64,000 nucleotides of DNA from an uncultured Clostridia bacterium (lineage in GTDB: Bacteria; Bacillota; Clostridia; Oscillospirales; Oscillospiraceae), in the NCBI GenBank assembly GCA_947307255.1, contig CAMZIO010000002.1, positions 39,638 through 103,637 of the forward strand. Reading direction: 5' to 3'. This document shows positions 1 through 8,064 of the stretch, piece after piece. A program made the translations under genes and the position numbers. Numbering within the stretch: position 1 is the first letter of the stretch; each line of letters begins with the position of its first letter. Below the pieces are notes generated by a model that was given only the letters and a program-made list of their open reading frames with translations, was not told the origin of the DNA and ran no database searches.

Positions 1-720
1 GCCGAAGGCGTTGATCTTGCGGACGAACTCCTGCGGGACGGAGGACGAGCCGTGCAGCACGATGGGGAAGCCGGGCAGGCGGCGGGAGACGTCCTCTAAA
101 ATGTCAAAGCGCAGGGGAGGCGGGACCAACTCGCCGTTTTCATTGCGCGTGCACTGCGCAGCGGTAAACTTATACGCGCCGTGGCTGGTGCCGATGGCGA
201 TGGCCAGCGAGTCGCAGCCGGTGCGCTCCACAAACTCCTGTACGTCCTCGGCGCGGGTATAGGAGGAATCCTCGGCGCTGACCTTGACCTCGTCCTCCAC
301 ACCGGCGAGCGTGCCAAGCTCCGCCTCGACGACGACGCCGTGGTCGTGCGCGTACTCGACGACCTGGCGGGTGATGCGGATGTTCTCTTCAAAGGATTCG
401 CCGCTCTTGTCGATCATCACGGAGGTAAATCCGCCGTCGATGCAGCTTTTGCACAGCTCAAAGCTGTCGCCATGGTCCAGATGGAGTGCAATGGGCAGAC
501 CCGTTTCGATAACGGCAGCCTCGACCAGCTTCATCAGATAGGTGTGGTTGGCATAGGCGCGGGCGCCCTTGCTGACCTGGAGAATCAACGGAGCGTTCAA
601 GTCCATGGCGGCTTCCGTGATGCCCTGCACGATCTCCATATTATTGACGTTGAACGCGCCGACGGCGTAGCCGCCTTGGTATGCCTTTGCAAACATTTCC
701 TTCGTCGTTACCAGTGGCAT
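1..720 (-). CDS. fba: Class II fructose-bisphosphate aldolase, C-terminus cut by window edge
   Basis: Reverse translation from ATG at 720: MPLVTTKEMFAKAYQGGYAVGAFNVNNMEIVQGITEAA...LHLDHGDSFELCKSCIDGGFTSVMIDKS...; class II aldolase motifs. Not listed as an ORF because it runs off the window. Confidence 0.95.
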   Translation of the reverse strand, partial: MPLVTTKEMFAKAYQGGYAVGAFNVNNMEIVQGITEAAMDLNAPLILQVSKGARAYANHTYLMKLVEAAVIETGLPIALHLDHGDSFELCKSCIDGGFTSVMIDKSGESFEENIRITRQVVEYAHDHGVVVEAELGTLAGVEDEVKVSAEDSSYTRAEDVQEFVERTGCDSLAIAIGTSHGAYKFTAAQCTRNENGELVPPPLRFDILEDVSRRLPGFPIVLHGSSSVPQEFVRKINAFG

Positions 721-830
721 AATCATCTCTCCTTTAGCATAAAGTCATTTGATACGATGGATCATCAATAGCAAGTTCAGTGTACCATATTACGCGGAAA
801 AAGCAAGGGAAAACGGGGAACTGTGAGCGA

Positions 831-864
831 AAAAGAGAGGCAAGCGCAAACGTGCATTGCCTCT
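831..864 (-). terminator. Rho-independent terminator after transketolase operon
   Basis: AGAGGCAA/TTGCCTCT stem followed by a T-run on the minus strand. Confidence 0.6.
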
Positions 865-874
865 GATGATGGTA

Positions 875-1807
875 TTATAGCTTGCGGATTCGCGCGGCGA
901 TCTGATCCGCCGTCAGCCCGTATTCGCGCAGGACGTCCGCCGCCTTGCCGGACTGACCGAACTGATCGTTCACGCCGATCTTGAGGAATTTGCAGTTGAC
1001 CTTGCCCATCAGCACCTCAGCCACGGTGTCGCCCAGGCCGCCGATCACGCTGTGCTCCTCGACGGTAACGACCTTGCCGCACTGCTGCGCATAGCGCGTG
1101 ATGCACGCGGCGTCAATGGGCTTGATGGTGTGCACGTTGATCACGGCTGCGTCGATGCCGTCGTCGGCAAGCGCCTGCGCGGCGAGCAGCGCCTCGTTGA
1201 CCATCAGGCCGCAGGCAAAGATCGCCACGTCGCTGCCCTCGCGCAGGACGTTGGCCTTGCCGATTTCAAAGGGCTTGACCATCTCGCCTTCAAAGACGGG
1301 CGTGGCCAGACGCGCAAGGCGCATATACACCGGGCCGTCAAATTCCGCAATCGCCATGGTAGCTGCTCTTGCCTCATTCGCGTCGGCGGGACAGATGACC
1401 GTCATGCCGGGAATCACACGCATCAGCGCCAGATCCTCGATGCACTGGTGGCTGCCGCCGTCTTCACCGACGGAGACGCCGGCGTGCGTGGCGCAGATCT
1501 TTACGTTGAAGTGGGGATAGGCAATGCTGTTGCGGATCTGCTCGTAGGCGCGGCCGGCGGCGAACATGGCGAAGGTGGAGCAGAAGGGAACGAGGCCCAT
1601 CGTAGAAAGCCCGGCGCCAATAGCCATCATATTTGCCTCGGCAATGCCGCAGTTATAAAACTTTTCCGGGTGCGCCTTGGCGACCTTGGCGGTTTGGGTC
1701 GCATTGGCAAGGTCGGCGTCGAGAACAACGACCTTGTCGTTCTTTTCCACCAGCTCGATCAACGCCTCGCCATAGGCCTGGCGGGTTGCAATCTTATCAC
1801 TCATCAC
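875..1807 (-). CDS. Transketolase C-terminal subunit
   Basis: ORF MMSDKIATRQAYGEALIELVEKNDKVVVLDADLANAT...; split transketolase family. Confidence 0.93.
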   Translation of the reverse strand: MMSDKIATRQAYGEALIELVEKNDKVVVLDADLANATQTAKVAKAHPEKFYNCGIAEANMMAIGAGLSTMGLVPFCSTFAMFAAGRAYEQIRNSIAYPHFNVKICATHAGVSVGEDGGSHQCIEDLALMRVIPGMTVICPADANEARAATMAIAEFDGPVYMRLARLATPVFEGEMVKPFEIGKANVLREGSDVAIFACGLMVNEALLAAQALADDGIDAAVINVHTIKPIDAACITRYAQQCGKVVTVEEHSVIGGLGDTVAEVLMGKVNCKFLKIGVNDQFGQSGKAADVLREYGLTADQIAARIRKL

Positions 1808-2617
1808 TCAATCCTCCAATTCCTTCAGGGCCTGCTCGCGCTGCTCGGCGTTTGGTGCCTTGCCGTGCCAGCCGACCTGGTTTTCCATAAAGGAAACACC
1901 TTTGCCCTTGACCGTGTGCGCGATAATGCACTTGGGCTTGCCGACGACCGGGGCGGAAAGCGCCGATTCGATCGCGTCGAGATCGTGCCCGTCTGGCAGC
2001 TCAAACACCTCGAACCCGAAGGCGCGCAGCTTCGCAGGGAGATCGCCCAGCGACATAACCTGGTCGTTCGTACCGTCGATCTGCAAGCCGTTGTTGTCGA
2101 CGATCACGGTCAGGTTGTCCAGTTTATAGTGCGCGGCAGCCATATAGGCCTCCCAAATCTGGCCTTCTTGACTCTCGCCATCGCCGGCAAGGGCAAACAC
2201 CTTGACATCCTTGCCCTGGTGCTTGGCGCCCAGCGCCATGCCGACGGCAATCGAAACGCCCTGGCCGAGAGAGCCGGTGGATGCATCCACACCGGGAACC
2301 TTCTTGGCGTCCGGATGGCCCTGCAGGATGCTGTGGAGCTGACGGAAATTGGCATATTCATCCCGGGAGATAAATCCCTTGGCCGCCAACACTGCGTAAT
2401 AGCAGGGCGCAGCATGACCCTTAGAGAGGACAAACCGATCACGGTTAGGATTGTGGGGATCGGCGGGATCGACACGCATATGGTTGAAAAACACACTGGT
2501 CATCAGCTCCACCGCGGAGAGGGAGCCGCCGGGATGGCCGCTGCCGGCATTGGCGGTCATCGTGATGATATCACGCCGCACCTGCCGGCAAACCTTGGTC
2601 AGTTCTGTTGTTGTCAT
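1808..2617 (-). CDS. Transketolase N-terminal (TPP-binding) subunit
   Basis: ORF with GSGHPGGSLSAVELM and GDGESQEGQIWEA motifs, adjacent to the C-terminal subunit. Confidence 0.93.
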   Translation of the reverse strand: MTTTELTKVCRQVRRDIITMTANAGSGHPGGSLSAVELMTSVFFNHMRVDPADPHNPNRDRFVLSKGHAAPCYYAVLAAKGFISRDEYANFRQLHSILQGHPDAKKVPGVDASTGSLGQGVSIAVGMALGAKHQGKDVKVFALAGDGESQEGQIWEAYMAAAHYKLDNLTVIVDNNGLQIDGTNDQVMSLGDLPAKLRAFGFEVFELPDGHDLDAIESALSAPVVGKPKCIIAHTVKGKGVSFMENQVGWHGKAPNAEQREQALKELED

Positions 2618-2763
2618 AGTGGCCTCCTGTATCTGAAAAAATGATATCTATGGATCAGTTTATCGGAAAAAGGGCAGAAAGTCAATCAGAATCTATCCCA
2701 TATCGAGCGGCGTTTCCCGCAAACGGGCACGGCGCATAAACTGTACGGAAGGGGGAGATTCGC

Positions 2764-3264
2764 ATGAGACTTACCGCATATGACCGCGCTGCGGCCGTTC
2801 GCTACGCGCATACCTGGGCCTATGGCAGAAATCCGCGCTTTTACGACTATGAGGATATCGGCGGAGACTGCACCAACTTTGCCTCACAGTGCCTTTTGGC
2901 AGGGGGAGGTGTGATGGATTATACCCCGACGTTCGGCTGGTACTATATTGACGCCAATCGCAAATCACCCTCCTGGACGGGGGTAACGTATCTGTATAAT
3001 TTTCTCACGCGCGCAAGAGACAGCGTCGGCCCGGCCGCGCGCGACACTTCAATTTGGGAGATGCAGCCCGGCGATATCATACAGCTTTCCTTTAACGGCG
3101 TTGCCTGGCAGCACTCGCCCGTCGTCGTCGCAGTGGAAACGCCCGGATCGGCAGACGGTATTCTGGTTGCCGCGCACACTTACGATGCGGATAATCGCCC
3201 GCTTTCGACCTACGAATACCGAAGCGTGCGTTTTCTGCATATCACCGGCGTCTATCGCCCGTAA
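2764..3264 (+). CDS. Putative amidase-domain protein (amidase_6 type)
   Basis: MRLTAYDRAAAVRYAHTWAYGRNPRFYDYEDIGGDCTNFASQCLLAGG...; typical YNR..A..YA..W...N..Y..Y...GGDCTNF pattern. Confidence 0.85.
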   Translation: MRLTAYDRAAAVRYAHTWAYGRNPRFYDYEDIGGDCTNFASQCLLAGGGVMDYTPTFGWYYIDANRKSPSWTGVTYLYNFLTRARDSVGPAARDTSIWEMQPGDIIQLSFNGVAWQHSPVVVAVETPGSADGILVAAHTYDADNRPLSTYEYRSVRFLHITGVYRP

Positions 3265-3290
3265 CGCAGGCAGGGCAGGAGGGGAGGACG

Positions 3291-4304
3291 TCAGGTTTCG
3301 CCCTTTGGCGTTTTTTTGACCCGCGAGAGGGGATTGGCTTTTGCCGCCACGCGCAGCGCCTCGTTGTCGATGTGGGTATAGATTTCCGTGGTATTGAGAT
3401 GATCGTGTCCCAGAACCTCCTGCACGGCGCGCACGTCCACGCCGTTTTGCAGCATCAACGTCGCCGCGGTATGGCGCAGCTTGTGAGAGGAATACTGCGC
3501 GGCGTCCAGCCCGGCGGCGGAGATGTGCTTTTTTACCAGCGCGTGCACGGTGGATTTGCTGATGCGCTCGTTGCGCGAGGACAGAAACAGCGCGTTTCGA
3601 TCGCGCCCCGCAATGGGACGGCGCACGGCCAGATAGGACGCCAGCGCCTCCTTGCAGGCGTCATTGAGATAGACGATGCGCACTTTATTGCCCTTGCCGA
3701 GCACGCGCATGGCCTCGCCCTGTATATCCGGCAGATCCAGACCGCACAGCTCGGAAATTCGCAGCCCACAGTTCAAAAACAGGGTTAAAATGCAATAATC
3801 ACGCTCTTTATTCTGACCGTCTACCGATTCCAGCAGATGGATACTTTCATCCAGCGTGAGATACTTCGGCAGACTTTTTTTCAGCTTCGGCGCGTCCAAA
3901 TCTTTCACCGGATTGTCTCGAATCAAATGCGCTTTATTCGTCAAATAGTTGTAAAAAGACCGAATTGTTGATATTTTTCTGGCTCTTGATGCTGCATTCA
4001 GACCAAAACCGGAGTTTTCGCTGTTTTGATGCAGCACGCGCTCTCGGCTCAAATAGGTCATATAACTGTAAATATCGGTAAGCGTTACAGATTGAACAAA
4101 ATCTAAATCCACGTCCAGAATAGAGATCTCGCTCAGCTCGCACGTACGCAGAGCGGGATCGCGCAGCTGCTTGAGATAGCGGAAAAAATTACGCAAATCC
4201 AAAAAGTATTCGTCGACGGTCTTGGCAGAATGACCCTTGATGGTCTCGTGATAAGCGAGAAAATCGCGTAAAATCTGCGGTGATTCCAAACGGTAATCCA
4301 TCAT
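3291..4304 (-). CDS. xerC: Tyrosine recombinase, XerC-like
   Basis: LRISELCGLDLPDI, SSHKLRHTAATLMLQNGVDVRAVQEVLGHDHLNTTEIYTHID; start with good RBS at 4304 (ORF track extends further upstream). Confidence 0.88.
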   Translation of the reverse strand: MMDYRLESPQILRDFLAYHETIKGHSAKTVDEYFLDLRNFFRYLKQLRDPALRTCELSEISILDVDLDFVQSVTLTDIYSYMTYLSRERVLHQNSENSGFGLNAASRARKISTIRSFYNYLTNKAHLIRDNPVKDLDAPKLKKSLPKYLTLDESIHLLESVDGQNKERDYCILTLFLNCGLRISELCGLDLPDIQGEAMRVLGKGNKVRIVYLNDACKEALASYLAVRRPIAGRDRNALFLSSRNERISKSTVHALVKKHISAAGLDAAQYSSHKLRHTAATLMLQNGVDVRAVQEVLGHDHLNTTEIYTHIDNEALRVAAKANPLSRVKKTPKGET

Positions 4305-4439
4305 AAAAAGACTCCTTATCATCGGTAAATCAGAAATGAGAACGAACGTCTGTACGGCAGACCGGACGCGGCGGACCGCGGTGAAAACGGAAACGATGTA
4401 CGAGGGGCAAATCATACGGACGCTTTGATTTTGATCGTA

Positions 4440-4603
4440 CAATCAGCGCGCCGCCGTGTGTCAAACAGTCTGCGCGGTGCAGCAAAGTTTCCGGTTTCAT
4501 CCGGCCGCAGCGTAGGGGTCGCTATGCATAAGCCTGCGCGGTTATCCCAGACTTTTGGCTATCGCACTCCCCTATATTAAACAAAGTTTTTATTTTGTTC
4601 AAT
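4440..4603 (-). ncRNA. Candidate structured non-coding RNA upstream of xerC with its own promoter
   Basis: Minus strand: TTGAAC-N17-TAATAT then AUAGGGGAGUGCGAUAGCC...GGCUUAUGCAUAGCGACCCCUA with nested AGGGG/CCCCU and AUAGCC/GGCUUAU pairings; no ORF. Confidence 0.4.
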
Positions 4604-4910
4604 AAGATATGCATTTATTTGGGGAAGCACCGTTCGCTTCCCTTTTCTTACCCGTTCTCCGCACGATGGTAAACACAGTTCATTGATACCACGGATTGCA
4701 AGAATTGTCAAGCGTCATGAAGCGTATAGAAACACGCAATCTGCACAGATTATACGAAAAGGAGTGAAAATATGATGAGTTTCATCCCATGCAGTGCAAA
4801 TTGCGTGTTTCAAAATGACGGCGCCTGCGCGCTGCAATACGCAACCGTGATCGGACGGGCGGATCGCGGTGGCAACGATTGCCTGCACTATATCCCGCGA
4901 AACGCCGCGC

Positions 4911-6275
4911 TCAGGAACGCGCAATGGCACGCAGCGCCTCCCCGATATTCTGCACCGGAATCAGGCGAAGTCCCTCCGCCTTCCCCAGGCGGTCTGCATA
5001 CTGTTTGGGAATGATGCAGGTTTCAAAGCCAAGACGCTCCACTTCGCTCAGCCGCTGACCCAGGTGGCTGACGCTGCGGACCTCGCCGGTGAGCCCGACC
5101 TCTCCGATCGCTGCAACACGCGAGCCGATGGACCGGTCGAGATAACTGGAGGCAAGCGCAAGGATCGTCGCCAGATCCGCCGCTGGCTCGTCCAGGGTAA
5201 GCCCGCCGATCACGTTGATAAAAGCGTCGCAGCCCAGCACCTTCAGCGCACCGCGCTTTTCCAGCACCGCCATGAGCATGGCGGCGCGGTTATAGTCAAA
5301 GCCGTTGCTGTTGCGGCGCGGCAAGGACTGTCCTGCCGGCGCAAGCAGCGCCTGTACCTCCGCAAGGACGGGGCGTGCCCCCTCCATCACGCAGGTTACG
5401 CAGGTACCAGGCGCGTCAGCCGGGCGGCCGGCAAGCAGCATTTCCGAGGGATTCGGCACTTCGACGAGTCCTTCGCTCTGCATTTCAAATACGCCGATCT
5501 CATTCGTTGCACCGAAACGGTTTTTTGCCGCGCGCAAAATACGGTACGTCATGTGCTGATCGCCTTCAAAGTACAGTACGCAGTCCACCATGTGCTCGAG
5601 CACCTTCGGTCCTGCGATAGACCCCTCTTTGTTGACGTGCCCGATTACGAAGACCGTAGTCCCCTGCCCTTTGGCAAGCTGCATCAGCGTCATGGTGCAT
5701 TCTTTTACCTGGCTGACGCTGCCTGCCGGAGAATCCGACTCTTCTTGATAAAGCGTCTGGATCGAGTCAATGATCAGAATATCCGGCTGCTCTTCCTCCA
5801 CGCTGCGCAGCACATCCCCCAGGCAAGTCTCAGCGAGCACGAGGAGATTCCCGCTTGCCACGTGCAAACGCTCTGCACGCATTTTTAACTGCCGAGGAGA
5901 TTCCTCGCCAGATACATATAAAATGCGCGATGATTCTGCCATTTTCCCACAGATTTGCAACATTAACGTGGATTTTCCGATGCCTGGGGCGCCGCCGACC
6001 AGCACGAGCGAGCCTTTCACTGCACCGCCACCGAGCACGCGATCCAGCTCGCCCATGCCGGTGGCGAAGCGCAGCTCCTCCGAGACGTCCAGCTCGGTAA
6101 CCGGATGCGCCTTGGCGCGCGCCATACCGCCGGGACGGGACTTCCCTGCCGACGCGGATTTCGGCACGACCTGCTCCGTGATCGTGTTCCACGCGCCGCA
6201 TTTCAGGCAGCGTCCCGCCCATTTCGCCGTCTCGTTGCCGCACTCCGTGCAGTAAAAAACCGTTTTTGCTCTCAT
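4911..6275 (-). CDS. radA: DNA repair protein RadA/Sms
   Basis: N-terminal zinc finger CTECGNETAKWAGRCLKCGAWNT, Walker A GGAPGIGKST, KNRFGATNEIGVFEM motif. Confidence 0.96.
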   Translation of the reverse strand: MRAKTVFYCTECGNETAKWAGRCLKCGAWNTITEQVVPKSASAGKSRPGGMARAKAHPVTELDVSEELRFATGMGELDRVLGGGAVKGSLVLVGGAPGIGKSTLMLQICGKMAESSRILYVSGEESPRQLKMRAERLHVASGNLLVLAETCLGDVLRSVEEEQPDILIIDSIQTLYQEESDSPAGSVSQVKECTMTLMQLAKGQGTTVFVIGHVNKEGSIAGPKVLEHMVDCVLYFEGDQHMTYRILRAAKNRFGATNEIGVFEMQSEGLVEVPNPSEMLLAGRPADAPGTCVTCVMEGARPVLAEVQALLAPAGQSLPRRNSNGFDYNRAAMLMAVLEKRGALKVLGCDAFINVIGGLTLDEPAADLATILALASSYLDRSIGSRVAAIGEVGLTGEVRSVSHLGQRLSEVERLGFETCIIPKQYADRLGKAEGLRLIPVQNIGEALRAIARS

Positions 6276-6288
6276 GCCTCTTTCCCTT

Positions 6289-7011
6289 CTAACCTTCCCG
6301 ATCTGCGGCCAAAAAGCCCGCCGCGATCGAAACGGCCAATTTCTTTTGATGTGATGCTTGCTGTAATCGTTCCGTTTCCTGCGGATTGGAGAGAAATCCG
6401 CATTCTACCAAAATCGCCGGACAGGATACGTTTTTCATCAAGTAGATCGTCGGCTCGATCTGTTTTTCCCGCTTTCCGTGCCCGGTGTTGATCGTCTGAT
6501 TGAGCGCCTGCTGAACGCAAACGGCTATGTCGCTGCTTTTGGGGGTATCCGCATAGAAAACCTGCGCGCCGTGAACCCCCGGAACGGACGGCAGACTGTT
6601 TTGATGCACGCTGATCAGTACGGCGTCCGGCACGGCGTTTACCGCCGCCGCACGGTTTTTCAGATCCGAGACTTTCTTTTCCCGCAGCGTCTGCGCATTG
6701 GCGGAATGTACGGAGACGTCCTCCGTTCGTATCATCTGCGTATCCTCGCCGATAAGCTGCAGCAATGCGTCCAGCTTTTTGGCAATGGCAAGATTGATCT
6801 GACTCTCTACCGCGCCGGAAAGCGCAACCGCGCCGCCGTCTTCCCCACCGTGTCCTGCGTCGATCACAACCGTGCGCGCCGCACGATGCACCGGGGACAT
6901 TGCCGGCGCCGCCGGGAGTCGAATCAGGATCGCCGCCGCTGCAATGGCGAGGAGCGCTCCGAAAAAAAATAACAGCGTCTTTCGTTTTATCACAAAAAAC
7001 AAATCGTTCAC
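6289..7011 (-). CDS. cwlD: N-acetylmuramoyl-L-alanine amidase CwlD (spore cortex)
   Basis: VVIDAGHGGEDGGA, SVHQNSLPS, PAILVECGFLSNPQET; N-terminal TM segment. Confidence 0.88.
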   Translation of the reverse strand: MNDLFFVIKRKTLLFFFGALLAIAAAAILIRLPAAPAMSPVHRAARTVVIDAGHGGEDGGAVALSGAVESQINLAIAKKLDALLQLIGEDTQMIRTEDVSVHSANAQTLREKKVSDLKNRAAAVNAVPDAVLISVHQNSLPSVPGVHGAQVFYADTPKSSDIAVCVQQALNQTINTGHGKREKQIEPTIYLMKNVSCPAILVECGFLSNPQETERLQQASHQKKLAVSIAAGFLAADREG

Positions 7012-7161
7012 CTCTGATAAAGGGTATGATTTTGCTCTTGTGATGATTCCCTATTATAACAGGTCGTCCGGAAAAAGGAAAGTCCGAGTTTCGGTTTTCA
7101 GCGCCCGGCATAAGATGAAACTGAGCGGAATGCTCAACTATCATCAAGGAGGAGTTCTTTC

Positions 7162-7695
7162 GTGGAATCCACCACAAAACCGGGGAAGCCGAACACTGAC
7201 GCAGCATCCGCTTCCCGTCCGGCTAACACCACGCCGGCTGCCTCTACTTCAACGAACGCCGCCTCGTCAGATCGGTGCGGTATGGGCAGCGGTATGCTGC
7301 CTGCGTGCGCACCGCTGGCGTTTCCTTATGTACCGATGCAGGAGAACAATCCCGACCGCTATTCCCAGCAGGACGCCATGCGCGCCGGTACCCTGTTTCC
7401 GGGGCTGCATCTTCCCTTCCATCAGGAGCTTGACACACGCTTCCCGGCGTCGAATACTGCGCTTTCTGAGTTGATGGCGCTGGATTTTGCCGTCGATGAG
7501 CTTGGTTTATATCTCACGACGCATCCGAATGACGCGGAAGTGCTGGATCTTTACTGGTCGTATATCCGCCTTTCCCGCGAGGGGCGTGAAAAGTACCAGC
7601 AGATGTATGGCCCGCTGCTGCAGACCGATATCACGCCGCAGGAGTACAAGTGGCTCAAAGACCCATGGCCCTGGGATGTAGGAGGGGATCGCTGA
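7162..7695 (+). CDS. Spore coat CotJA-CotJB fusion protein
   Basis: GTG start with AAGGAGGAG RBS. CotJA-like half LAFPYVPMQ...AMRAGTLFPGLHLPF followed in the same frame by CotJB-like half ELMALDFAVDELGLYLTTHPND...YQQMYGPL...WLKDPWPWD. Confidence 0.82.
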   Translation: MESTTKPGKPNTDAASASRPANTTPAASTSTNAASSDRCGMGSGMLPACAPLAFPYVPMQENNPDRYSQQDAMRAGTLFPGLHLPFHQELDTRFPASNTALSELMALDFAVDELGLYLTTHPNDAEVLDLYWSYIRLSREGREKYQQMYGPLLQTDITPQEYKWLKDPWPWDVGGDR

Positions 7696-7802
7696 TGTTT
7701 GTCTATGAAAAGAAACTGCAATATCCGGTAAAGATCAAAACGCCGAACCCCAAGCTTGCTATGGCGATTATTTCTCAGTACGGTGGACCTTACTACAATT
7801 AA
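7695..7802 (+). pseudogene. cotJC: cotJC 5' fragment (codons 1-32 native, then prophage-derived YYN*)
   Basis: MFVYEKKLQYPVKIKTPNPKLAMAIISQYGGPYYN*; CotJC N-terminus read directly; TGATG overlap with the CotJA-JB stop; interrupted at GGTGGACC. Confidence 0.93.
7782..7789. other. attL core GGTGGACC
   Basis: Point at which CotJC homology ends; same 8-mer at the right junction. Confidence 0.88.
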
Positions 7803-7825
7803 CTACTAATGAAGGGAGAATACCC

Positions 7826-8026
7826 ATGAAAACCATGACCACCCTCACCCTCTACGACCGCGCCTATGAGCGCACCCTGGAGCTCTGGCACGCCGAATCC
7901 ACGCACCTGGAAGAATCCCGTCGCGCCGGCACGCCACCCGATCCTGATGTGCAGGAGCGCTACGATCTTTACAACGCGCAGCTCTCCGAACTCTCCAGCA
8001 TCCTGATCAAGCTTCGCGGTGAATAA
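7826..8026 (+). CDS. 66-aa protein immediately inside attL, function unknown
   Basis: RBS GAAGGGAG then MKTMTTLTLYDRAYERTLELWHAESTHLEESRRAGTPPDPDVQERYDLYNAQLSELSSILIKLRGE*; co-directional with the cotJ operon. Confidence 0.7.
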   Translation: MKTMTTLTLYDRAYERTLELWHAESTHLEESRRAGTPPDPDVQERYDLYNAQLSELSSILIKLRGE

Positions 8027-8064
8027 GAAGAAGGCAGCACCACTCGGTGCTGCCTTCTTCTTTT
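8025..8064. terminator. Bidirectional terminator between the 66-aa ORF and the giant phage protein
   Basis: Perfect 17-bp stem AAGAAGAAGGCAGCACC-ACTC-GGTGCTGCCTTCTTCTT, A-rich on one side and T-rich on the other. Confidence 0.88.

Noticed and set aside
96-392. 98-aa minus ORF at left edge
   Set aside because: Wrong frame; the true gene is the FBP aldolase read from 720 to the window edge.
3291-4304. XerC-like tyrosine recombinase as the prophage integrase
   Set aside because: Lies ~3.5 kb outside attL among housekeeping genes; the serine recombinase at attR fits the junctions.
7085-7120. Sigma-E/K-type promoter for the cotJ operon (CATAAGAT at 7109-7116)
   Set aside because: The -10-like element is suggestive but no convincing -35 at proper spacing by eye; needs a promoter model.
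7695-7802. 35-aa ORF as an independent small gene
   Set aside because: It is the start of cotJC plus three phage-derived residues; meaningful only as half of a split gene.
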